This document shows positions 1 through 5,441 of a DNA stretch of 7,014 nucleotides, in pieces; position 1 is the first letter of the stretch; every line of letters begins with the position of its first letter. The stretch comes from Deltaproteobacteria bacterium (GTDB taxonomy: Bacteria; Desulfobacterota; DSM-4660; Desulfatiglandales; Desulfatiglandaceae): contig JAFDJF010000120.1 in NCBI GenBank assembly GCA_019307645.1, positions 1 through 7,014 on the forward strand, written 5' to 3'. Position numbers and translations under genes: made by a program. Below the pieces are notes generated by a model. It was not told the DNA's origin, did no database searches, and was given only the letters and a program-made list of their open reading frames with translations.

Positions 1-1
1 G

Positions 2-895
2 CTGTGGTGCCGAATTTTTTCAGATGGCTGCACAACGCCGGATATCTATCAGACAATTATATGGGAAATACGACTGCCGCGGGCGCTGCTGGGTTGCCTG
101 GTGGGTGCTTGTCTTGCGGTGAGCGGGGCAGCTTTTCAGGGGCTTTTTCGTAATCCCCTGGTCAGTTCGGGAATCCTGGGGGTCAGCTCAGGCGCCGGTT
201 TCGGGGCTGCGCTGGCCATTCTGTTGTTTAATACCGTGGCAGTAGCATATCCGCTCGCACTTGTTTTTGGCATTCTCGCAGTCGTTTGCAGTTATCTGAT
301 CGCCCGCCTGTACAGTGCGACTCCGGCCATTATGCTGGTGCTGGGAGGGGTTATTGTATCGTCGGTGTTTGCCGCCCTGTTATCGTTTATCAAATACGTT
401 GCCGATCCATACGAGCAGCTGCCGACCATTGTGTTCTGGCTGATGGGCAGTCTGGCCTCGGCCAACTACCGTGATATCATGGTAGCGGGTGTGCCCATGG
501 TCATCGGTGTAGCCGGGCTGATAGCCATTCGGTGGCAGATCAATGTCCTGTCCATGGGAGACCGTGAGGCCCACGCCCTGGGCGTGAATACAACGCTCAG
601 TAAAAGTATCGTGATTTTGTGCGCAACCCTGGCAACGGCCGGGGCCGTTTGTGTGAGCGGCGTCATCGGCTGGATCGGGCTGGTGATTCCCCATATCGGC
701 AGAATGCTGGTTGGAAATGACAACCGGGTTCTTATTCCGGTCAGTCTGTCACTGGGAGCCTGCTTTCTGGTGCTGATTGATAACCTGGGCCGGATGATCA
801 CCGGTTCAGAAATTCCTCTGGGCATTCTGACGGCGCTGGTTGGGGGTCCCTTTTTTGTATATTTGCTGAAAAAAACCAAAGGCGGAGGCTGGTAA
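2..895 (+). CDS. FecCD-family ABC transporter permease, 5'-truncated by the window edge
   Basis: This is an inner-membrane permease subunit of a type II (BtuC/FecC-like) ABC importer, which moves an iron chelate, corrinoid or similar metal complex from a periplasmic binding protein into the cytoplasm. The frame is open from base 2, and the codons before the GTG at 101 already encode family sequence (RLPRALLG at 71-94), so the true start lies upstream and GTG 101 is internal. Family signatures follow in order: SGAAFQG and FRNPL (about 122-160), FWLMGSLAS (about 431-457), GVIGWIGLVIPHIGR (about 659-703), and the closing EIPLGILTALVGGPFF near 809-856. The sequence is hydrophobic throughout. It ends in TAATG, overlapping the ATPase start by one base, which implies translational coupling. 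Family assignment is firm; the substrate cannot be read from the sequence. Confidence 0.95.
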   Translation: MWCRIFSDGCTTPDIYQTIIWEIRLPRALLGCLVGACLAVSGAAFQGLFRNPLVSSGILGVSSGAGFGAALAILLFNTVAVAYPLALVFGILAVVCSYLIARLYSATPAIMLVLGGVIVSSVFAALLSFIKYVADPYEQLPTIVFWLMGSLASANYRDIMVAGVPMVIGVAGLIAIRWQINVLSMGDREAHALGVNTTLSKSIVILCATLATAGAVCVSGVIGWIGLVIPHIGRMLVGNDNRVLIPVSLSLGACFLVLIDNLGRMITGSEIPLGILTALVGGPFFVYLLKKTKGGGW

Positions 896-1716
896 TGCCG
901 CTTGTTGATGTTATAGATGCATCGTTCTCTTACGGGGTTCAAGGTGTTTTCTCGAACCTCAGCTTCAGCGTAAATGCGGGCGAAATCTTTTGCCTGCTTG
1001 GCCCAAATGGATGTGGAAAGACAACGCTTCTGGACTGCATCCTCGGATTTCACCGCCTGCGGTCAGGCAGTATCAGCATCATGGAAAAAGACTCCGGCAG
1101 TTTCAGGCCCGGTCAAATCGCCCGTTCGATAGCCTATGTGCCGCAGAGACACGAACACACATTTCCTTACACGGTTCGAGAGATCGTTACCATGGGTAGA
1201 GCAGCCTACCTGGGTATGTTCGAGGCACCTTCTCATGCAGACAGGCGCATGGCAGATGAAGCGCTGGAACACCTCGGCATTCAGCATCTGGGCAATCGGC
1301 CCTATACACAGCTCAGCGGCGGAGAGACACAGTTGGTGATGATTGCCCGGGCGCTTGTCCAGCAAGCGCCCGTGGTGATTCTGGATGAGCCGACAGCACA
1401 CCTGGATTTCCGCTATGAGCTGGTTATGATGGAGGTTATCTGTGGACTGGTGAAAAGGAACGGCCTGGCAATTATCATGGCCACGCATTTTCCCAATCAT
1501 GCGTTTTATTTTCAGAATAACGGGATCAGTACATCCATTGCCCTGCTCCATGAAGGGGGATTCCTGGCAATAGGCCCTCCCGAAAACGTACTTGATGAGG
1601 AAAGGCTGAAACGGCTTTACGGTGTAAACGCCAGTATAATCTCGCTGAACACAGGCAGCGGCGGCACCATGAAGCACATTGTTCCATTGAGCACCATAAA
1701 CTCTAACATTGCATAA
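895..1716 (+). CDS. ABC transporter ATP-binding protein (FecE/BtuD type)
   Basis: This is the cytoplasmic ATPase that powers the FecCD permease encoded immediately upstream. The 273-residue protein has every catalytic motif: Walker A GPNGCGKTT (residues 36-44), Q-loop Gln84 in YVPQ, signature LSGGE (140-144) followed by TQLVMIARAL, Walker B VVILDEPT (160-167) with catalytic Glu165, D-loop HLD (169-171), and switch His198 in MATH. The LSGGE form and the spacing match iron-chelate/cobalamin ATPases rather than amino-acid or sugar ones. It starts at the ATG inside TAATG. The C-terminus runs roughly 15-20 residues beyond the usual family length of about 255, as a Ser/Gly/Thr-rich tail of no recognised function. 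All key residues are intact, so it should be active. The substrate is undetermined; molybdate/tungstate importers of the Haemophilus MolBC type also belong to this architecture. Confidence 0.96.
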   Translation: MPLVDVIDASFSYGVQGVFSNLSFSVNAGEIFCLLGPNGCGKTTLLDCILGFHRLRSGSISIMEKDSGSFRPGQIARSIAYVPQRHEHTFPYTVREIVTMGRAAYLGMFEAPSHADRRMADEALEHLGIQHLGNRPYTQLSGGETQLVMIARALVQQAPVVILDEPTAHLDFRYELVMMEVICGLVKRNGLAIIMATHFPNHAFYFQNNGISTSIALLHEGGFLAIGPPENVLDEERLKRLYGVNASIISLNTGSGGTMKHIVPLSTINSNIA

Positions 1717-1740
1717 AGCTTTGAACTCAAATTTTATGTA

Positions 1741-2021
1741 ACGTTAGGGTCAATGGCAAAAGCTTAAGAGAATGCCCAATGAGTTTCACCGGATATTAAT
1801 TTTGCGTGCCAGGTTAAAATCGAATAACGAATATCGAATACATGAATTCCGAATGACGAAGGAAGGACTTTTTGTCAATTATATAGCAGAAATAGAGCGA
1901 AGCGATTCCTTACTTCGACATTCGACATTCGTTATTCGATATTCTGCGGTTTAAAATATTCCCCGCATAGCAGAAAAACCAGATACTGCAGTTTAACCAA
2001 AGTTGCCATTGACGTTAGGGT
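1741..2021. mobile_element. Putative MITE-like element with 9-bp terminal inverted repeats and 10-bp flanking direct repeats
   Basis: The 10-mer acgttagggt occurs at 1741-1750 and again at 2012-2021. Directly inside these copies are perfect inverted ends, caatggcaa (1751-1759) and ttgccattg (2003-2011). The layout is that of a 261-bp element (1751-2011) with a 10-bp target-site duplication. It encodes no convincing protein and contains a long imperfect palindrome. It sits between the ATPase and binding-protein genes of the importer. The flush fit of the two kinds of repeat is seen directly; the mobile-element reading is inference. An alternative is that aatgccc, found at 1771-1777 and 2031-2036 with its preceding a, makes the direct repeats longer and partly diverged, in which case they would be old duplications rather than a target-site duplication. 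Confidence 0.5.
1819..1940. repeat. Imperfect palindrome of AATCGAATAACGAAT type inside the MITE-like element
   Basis: The left arm begins atcgaataacgaat (1819-1832) and the right arm ends in its exact reverse complement attcgttattcgat (1927-1940). Pairing continues inward with one mismatch (atcgaat at 1833-1839 against 1920-1926). After a left-arm insertion it resumes between gaatgacgaaggaa (1851-1864) and the segment around 1905-1920. The arms are built of short repeated cgaat units. The apical segment, about 1865-1904, contains tagcagaaatagagcgaagc. A transcript would fold into a long hairpin. Such cgaat/attcg-rich palindromes resemble intergenic repeat families of anaerobic proteobacteria, but that comparison is from memory and unverified. 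Confidence 0.7.
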
Positions 2022-2067
2022 TAACTGATAATGCCCGAAAAGCATTAACCTGTGAGAAAAATGACTG

Positions 2068-3177
2068 ATGAGGCGTAGAGGGAAAACCATGATCACGCAC
2101 GTAATGATTGCCGTCATGGTCAGTATCTTGAGTTTATTCATGATACCGGCTACCCCTCTCAAGGCGCAAGCCGCTGCGAAAACAACGAACACCCTTGTGG
2201 ATTCGCTTGGCCGCCAGGTTGTCGTGCCGGCCGTTGTGGAGCGAATTGGGTGCATGTATGCGTTTACCGGCCACGTGGTGGCCATGCTCGGAAGGGCAAA
2301 TGATATTGTCGCCGTTTCGAACGGACTCAAGCGCGACGTGATGCTCACCACCATGTACCCGGCAATTCGGGATGCCCTCGTTCCCAAGTTTCAGGGTGCG
2401 GTGAATATCGAGGAGCTTGCCAGAACGAAACCGGATATCGTATTCGTATCTGCTGAAACAGGCAGAAATAATTCTGAGGCGGCCAAACTTGATGCGTGCG
2501 GGCTGACATGGCTTGCTGTTGATTTACGAAACATGGCGCAGCAACAGGAGACAATCGCCCTGATCGGTCAGGCCATCGGTGCACCAGAAAAGGCTGCTGC
2601 CTATAACAGCTACTACCGCAGCTGCATCGCTCGTGCAAGCCAAGCAGTGGCGGCGATTCCCCTGGAAAGCCGGGTAAGGGTGTACCAGGCAACCAACGAG
2701 CCAACCAGGACATTTCCAAAGAACAGCCTTCCTGCTGATTGGATTCGGGCTGCAGGTGTTATCAACGTGACGGCTCAGGAACCGGCACGACTGCTTGATG
2801 GAAAGCACCAGGTCAGTATCGAACAGATTCTTCTCTGGAATCCGGAGGTTATTCTGGTAAATGAGCCGGGGGTGGCAACTTTTATAAAGGAAAGCTCCAA
2901 GTGGTCGGCCATTGCTGCGGTAGAAGATGGGCGGGTCTACCAGTTGCCGATCGGTATTTCCCGTTGGGGGCATCCCGGGTCGCTGGAAACGCCACTTGCC
3001 ATCCTCTGGACGGTAAAATCAGTCTACCCGGATAGGTTTCGCGAGATAGACATCCAGCGTGAGACGAGCCTCTTTTACAAAAACTTTTTCAATTATGTGC
3101 TTTCAGATGAGATGATCGCACAGATACTAAACGGCCGAGGAATGCGCCTCACCAAAAACAGGAAAAAAAAGCAGTAA
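2068..3177 (+). CDS. Periplasmic substrate-binding protein of a FecB/BtuF-type ABC importer
   Basis: This protein captures the importer's ligand in the periplasm and delivers it to the FecCD permease. Residues 1-7 are basic (MRRRGKT), followed by a hydrophobic stretch (about 8-27) and an AQA/AAA cleavage region near 33-37. There is no lipobox cysteine, so it should be a soluble periplasmic protein. The mature part starts with the family-typical DSLGRQVVVP and contains NIEELARTKPDIVFVSAE and VSIEQILLWNPEVILVNE, the two conserved repeats of class III binding proteins. A C-terminal helix region (SLFYKNFFNYVLSDEM) and a basic tail (TKNRKKKQ) bring it to 369 residues, longer than the typical 290-340. 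A start at ATG 2089 has a better ribosome site (agaggg, 6 bases upstream) but would remove the basic n-region, so 2068 is preferred with moderate certainty. Ligand unknown: a metal chelate, corrinoid or MolA-like oxyanion are all possible. Confidence 0.92.
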   Translation: MRRRGKTMITHVMIAVMVSILSLFMIPATPLKAQAAAKTTNTLVDSLGRQVVVPAVVERIGCMYAFTGHVVAMLGRANDIVAVSNGLKRDVMLTTMYPAIRDALVPKFQGAVNIEELARTKPDIVFVSAETGRNNSEAAKLDACGLTWLAVDLRNMAQQQETIALIGQAIGAPEKAAAYNSYYRSCIARASQAVAAIPLESRVRVYQATNEPTRTFPKNSLPADWIRAAGVINVTAQEPARLLDGKHQVSIEQILLWNPEVILVNEPGVATFIKESSKWSAIAAVEDGRVYQLPIGISRWGHPGSLETPLAILWTVKSVYPDRFREIDIQRETSLFYKNFFNYVLSDEMIAQILNGRGMRLTKNRKKKQ

Positions 3178-3237
3178 TCTTTTTCTATCGTTCAAAAGTC
3201 TTGGCAAATCTTTTAATTTGAAAGGGAGAACATCGCA

Positions 3238-3984
3238 GTGAACATTCTTGTGTCAATTGATGATACCGACAATATCGAAAGCAGGGGTACGGGGGCTCTG
3301 GCCTCTCTTCTGTCCGATGCTCTGGAAAACAATTCCTGGGGACGATGCCGGCCGGTGACCCGGCATCAGATGCTGTTACATCCGGATATCCCCTACACAT
3401 CCCATAACAGCTCAATGTGTTTTGTTGCCGAGACCCAGACGGAGTTTCTGGATGCTTTTACGGAATTTGCCCAGTCTTTTTTGCAGCGGGAAAGTGCTTC
3501 CGGATCCGACCCGGGACTTTGTATCGTAAACCGTGATCGCCTTGGTGACCCGAATGCGCTCATGGCGTTTGGGAAAAAGGCAAAGACCACAATTGTGACC
3601 AAGGAGGAAGCCTACCAGCTTGCTGAGCGTTTGGATGTTCATTTATCCGAGCACGGGGGTACGGGGCTGGGCGTTATTGGGGCGCTTGCCGGATGTGGCC
3701 TGCGCCTGACAGGCAATGACGGCCGTTTCCGCGGACACTTTAAGGTTAGCGCAGAGGGAGACAGACTCAGTGTAGCGGAGCTGAGGCAGCAGACCGGCGT
3801 TGATGTGGTAAAGAGCCTGAACGGCGCAGTGTTGCAGGATGAGGAGGTCGCGCAGATTGGTGAGAAGGTAAAAGCGGTTTTGCAGAACGGCAAGTCAACC
3901 CTGCTTGTCTTTGCTGACCCGGGAGCTCAACCGGGACAAACTGTTTGGCGGACCTGTACCAAGCAGCAACTAAGAGATTATTAG
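3238..3984 (+). CDS. Short TiaS-like protein (IDDTD-motif ATP-binding domain), function unknown
   Basis: The start is GTG 3238, chosen because aaaggga (3221-3227) precedes it and MNILVSIDDTD gives the family N-terminus. The protein resembles the N-terminal part of archaeal TiaS, the enzyme that agmatinylates C34 of tRNA-Ile2. Visible matches are IDDTDN (residues 7-12) with GTG (17-19), a basic-to-HPDIPYTSHN segment (about 42-57) corresponding to the archaeal NPNIPWKTRGN, and HGGTGLGVIGALAGCGLRL (139-157) followed by GNDGRFRG (159-166). At 248 residues it is much shorter than archaeal TiaS (about 420) and has no sign of the OB-fold or zinc ribbon that bind tRNA. Bacteria generally use TilS for this modification. 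It therefore probably phosphorylates or adenylates some other ligand. It lies 60 bases after the binding protein, which suggests a link to the importer. Motif recognition is fairly secure; the role is not. Confidence 0.8.
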   Translation: MNILVSIDDTDNIESRGTGALASLLSDALENNSWGRCRPVTRHQMLLHPDIPYTSHNSSMCFVAETQTEFLDAFTEFAQSFLQRESASGSDPGLCIVNRDRLGDPNALMAFGKKAKTTIVTKEEAYQLAERLDVHLSEHGGTGLGVIGALAGCGLRLTGNDGRFRGHFKVSAEGDRLSVAELRQQTGVDVVKSLNGAVLQDEEVAQIGEKVKAVLQNGKSTLLVFADPGAQPGQTVWRTCTKQQLRDY

Positions 3985-3994
3985 AGAAACAAAT

Positions 3995-4201
3995 ATGACA
4001 GTCTGGGAAACAACTCTTTCCGGGAAAAAACGGTTTCAATTTGGAAAGGACAACTGCCTGGTTGCCGTTGGTGTCGCCCTGCAATGTTCGTCATTCACCT
4101 GTGATGATGACGACGAAACAGTGTGTGATGATAAGCGAAGCTGCTACAACTGCCGGTATCGCCGATGGACGTCCGATTCTTTTGAGTGCATGAAGCTATA
4201 G
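3995..4201 (+). CDS. Small cysteine-rich protein, unrecognised
   Basis: A 68-residue protein starting 10 bases after the TiaS-like gene, with only a weak agag (3983-3986) upstream. It has seven cysteines, at residues 21, 31, 36, 44, 50, 53 and 65. The C-terminal set CX7C-X5-CX2C-X11-C, with an acidic DDDDE run between Cys36 and Cys44 and the sequence CYNCRYRRW (50-58), looks like a zinc or iron-sulfur binding knuckle. It has no signal peptide or membrane segment, so it should be cytoplasmic. The density and spacing of cysteines argue for a real gene rather than a chance frame. Because full-length TiaS proteins carry a zinc ribbon that the preceding protein lacks, this could be a detached partner; that is speculation. 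I do not recognise the family. Confidence 0.7.
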   Translation: MTVWETTLSGKKRFQFGKDNCLVAVGVALQCSSFTCDDDDETVCDDKRSCYNCRYRRWTSDSFECMKL

Positions 4202-4306
4202 AACCTTCATAACTGAAAAAAGTGAAACCGAGAACCGGGAAACATTGAAAACAGCGAATCCATTTCTTGCGCCAGGGAATTCATGCCAAACCTAACCTCA
4301 ATCTGA

Positions 4307-4335
4307 GCGCCAAAAATGTGAATTTATTTTTGCGC
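4307..4335. promoter_or_regulatory. Hairpin or dyad of unknown role
   Basis: caaaaat (4311-4317) pairs with atttttg (4326-4332), and gcg (4307-4309) with cgc (4333-4335), leaving C4310 bulged and an 8-base loop. It gives about 10 pairs. The stem is mostly A-T and has no trailing T run, so it is a poor intrinsic terminator. It could be a repressor operator or an RNA processing element. Confidence 0.4.
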
Positions 4336-4471
4336 GAACCCTTATATCTCATACCCATTCCGATCAATTCTTAAAATCAGCTTTTTTGTCCCGATTCCAT
4401 CTCTCTTATCAATATGACGACTCCTATCGGTTTTCCCTATAAAAATCCCGTCATCTATCGGTATTTCCAGT

Positions 4472-4500
4472 TTGACATATCGGAACAGCCGCTTTAGCCT
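4472..4500 (+). promoter_or_regulatory. Candidate sigma-70 promoter for the radical SAM operon
   Basis: A perfect -35 box TTGACA (4472-4477), a 17-base spacer and a -10 box TAGCCT (4495-4500) that keeps the three most important positions (T1, A2, T6). The predicted transcript would begin near 4507, exactly where the downstream stem-loop starts. One tatcgg repeat lies in the spacer, a sensible operator position. The -10 is weak, which would fit an activated or regulated promoter. Confidence 0.4.
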
Positions 4501-4506
4501 TGAGAC

Positions 4507-4550
4507 GCCTCAGCGATTGGAATTATGGTGTTTTGATGGATTGCTGAGGC
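4507..4550 (+). promoter_or_regulatory. Stem-loop in the 5' leader of the radical SAM operon
   Basis: gcctcagc (4507-4514) pairs exactly with gctgaggc (4543-4550). Pairing extends four more steps inward (4515-4518 with 4539-4542), including two G-U wobbles, around a 20-base loop. tgag (4501-4504) can alternatively pair with ctca (4550-4553). With the predicted transcript start at about 4507, the stem would cap the mRNA 5' end, 21 bases ahead of the Shine-Dalgarno. It could be a stabilising cap, a protein-binding site or a DNA operator. Confidence 0.5.
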
Positions 4551-4570
4551 TCATGAATAGAAACATTGCC

Positions 4571-4576
4571 AGGAGG
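4571..4576 (+). promoter_or_regulatory. Consensus Shine-Dalgarno that fixes the radical SAM start
   Basis: AGGAGG stands 5 bases before the ATG at 4582. It is the strongest ribosome site in the window and supports this start. Confidence 0.85.
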
Positions 4577-4581
4577 CTAAT

Positions 4582-5418
4582 ATGAAAATTTTGAATAACC
4601 AATCACGGGCAGATCAAAGCCTGACAGAATTGCCTTTCCATCCGTGCGTTCATCCAAAGGCCAATCGAACTGTGGCCAGGATACATCTGCCTGTTGCGGA
4701 AGACTGTAACCTGTCGTGCCGCTACTGCGCCCGACAGTACTCTAACAGCCGAACGGGCCTTCCTGGAACAAGCAGAAAAACAATGAGTCCCGAGCAAGCA
4801 TTAAGACATCTTCGCGATAAAAGAAGAATCTGGGGAGAGAATGCTGTTGTCGGTATATCGGGTCCGGGGGAACCTCTTGCCAACCCTGAGACATTTGAAA
4901 CGCTGGAGTTAATCAAAGCAGATTATCCATCACATCCTTTGTGCCTGTGCACAAACGGCTTCCTGTTAAAAAACAAGGTTCAAGATCTTCTTCAGCTGGG
5001 AATCAAAGTTATCAGCATAACTATAAACGGTGTCGACCCGGAAGCTGTTAAAATCCTGCAGCCATGCGTAAAAATCGGAGATGTCGTTTTGATGGGAAAA
5101 ACCGCAGCTACGGATTTAATTGAATCGCAAATATCTGGCCTCAAGATGGCTGTTGCAGCAGGCATGTTTGTGAAGGTCAATACCGTACTCGCAGAAGGAT
5201 TAAATGACGGTCACATGACTACGCTTGCGCGTTTTCTGGCAGACGCCGGTGCAGGGATCATGAACATTATGCCGGTTGCTGTGCCGCATTCCCGAAGCAG
5301 GTTGACACCTCCCGACAGGCAAAAAGTTGAAGCCCTGCGAACTGAGTGCGAAAAATATCTTCCACAATTCAGGTTATGTAAACAATGCAGATCAGATTCG
5401 GCTGGGATTCCGGGTTAG
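4582..5418 (+). CDS. NifB-like radical SAM protein, stand-alone and without the NifX domain
   Basis: A 278-residue radical SAM protein. The SAM-cluster motif is C42-NLS-C46-RY-C49. NifB-family features surround it: FHPC (19-22), VARIHLPVAEDCN (31-43), GISGPGEPLANP (91-102), LCLCTNG (120-126), TINGVDPE (about 146-153), MNIMP near 240, and a terminal LCKQCRSDSAG (265-275) matching the CRQCRADAVG end of NifB. Known NifB makes the carbide-containing NifB-co precursor of nitrogenase cofactor from two extra 4Fe-4S clusters held by Cys/His outside the SAM motif. Here the HPC, LC and CXXC residues are kept. However, the cysteine that NifB has six residues after the third SAM cysteine (CNRKYDC) is replaced by Asn55 in CARQYSN. 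The C-terminal NifX-like domain is absent, as in methanogen NifB. No other nif gene is visible. It is probably a NifB paralogue acting on another iron-sulfur or heterometal cluster. The protein is cytoplasmic and is followed 23 bases later by a ModA-like gene. Confidence 0.85.
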   Translation: MKILNNQSRADQSLTELPFHPCVHPKANRTVARIHLPVAEDCNLSCRYCARQYSNSRTGLPGTSRKTMSPEQALRHLRDKRRIWGENAVVGISGPGEPLANPETFETLELIKADYPSHPLCLCTNGFLLKNKVQDLLQLGIKVISITINGVDPEAVKILQPCVKIGDVVLMGKTAATDLIESQISGLKMAVAAGMFVKVNTVLAEGLNDGHMTTLARFLADAGAGIMNIMPVAVPHSRSRLTPPDRQKVEALRTECEKYLPQFRLCKQCRSDSAGIPG

Positions 5419-5441
5419 ATCAAAAAAGGGGGATGTTGTTC

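Larger units (their letters stand above)
1717..2067. other. Intergenic gap between ATPase and binding-protein genes
   Basis: About 350 bases without a supportable gene. Most of it is the MITE-like element described separately. Between the element and the binding-protein start lies a small hairpin, taatgc (2029-2034) with gcatta (2042-2047) around a 7-base loop, and ggttaa/ttaacc (2019-2024/2045-2050) can pair as an alternative. No T-rich intrinsic terminator follows the ATPase and no convincing sigma-70 promoter was found, so whether the binding protein is expressed by read-through or from its own promoter is open. Confidence 0.6.
4202..4581. other. Regulatory gap between the importer block and the radical SAM operon
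   Basis: About 380 bases with no supportable gene on either strand. It is visibly richer in A and T than the importer genes. It contains a hairpin at 4307-4335, three copies of tatcgg (4425-4430, 4456-4461, 4478-4483; the first two 31 bases apart and both followed within a few bases by tttcc), a promoter candidate at 4472-4500, a second hairpin at 4507-4550 and a strong ribosome binding site at 4571-4576. No GC-rich stem followed by a T run was found, so termination of the upstream operon is unexplained. Confidence 0.6.

Noticed and set aside
101..895. GTG at 101 as the start of the permease gene
   Set aside because: The frame is open upstream to base 2 and encodes conserved FecCD residues (RLPRALLG at 71-94), so the gene continues beyond the window edge.
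466..1053. Long antisense open frames, such as this one and 1063-1677 or 5892-6356
   Set aside because: Their translations show no family motifs, while the opposite strand encodes clear protein families. They are shadows of the real genes.
1869..1900. TTGTCA inside the repeat element as a -35 box
   Set aside because: No acceptable -10 hexamer stands 16-18 bases downstream.
1772..1954. 60-residue plus-strand reading frame in the first gap
   Set aside because: It lies wholly inside the palindromic repeat element, has no clear ribosome site and its sequence is dictated by the repeat units.
3191..3222. ttcaaa/tttgaa dyad between the binding protein and TiaS-like genes
   Set aside because: Only six A-T rich pairs with a long loop, and it overlaps the ribosome-site region; too weak to call a terminator or operator.
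4202..4581. A molybdenum-cofactor riboswitch or ModE operator in the second gap
   Set aside because: Considered because of the ModA-like gene, but I could not match the conserved riboswitch core or a ModE-type dyad. The visible stems are simple hairpins. A covariance-model search would settle it.
4582..5418. Naming the radical SAM gene nifB
   Set aside because: Family resemblance is strong, but an expected cysteine is missing, there is no NifX domain and no nitrogenase gene is nearby, so the symbol would imply a function not supported.
5385..5441. Upstream in-frame ATG as start of the ModA-like gene
   Set aside because: It would overlap the radical SAM gene, lacks a ribosome site, and would put 19 extra residues before a Tat signal that starts naturally at ATG 5442.
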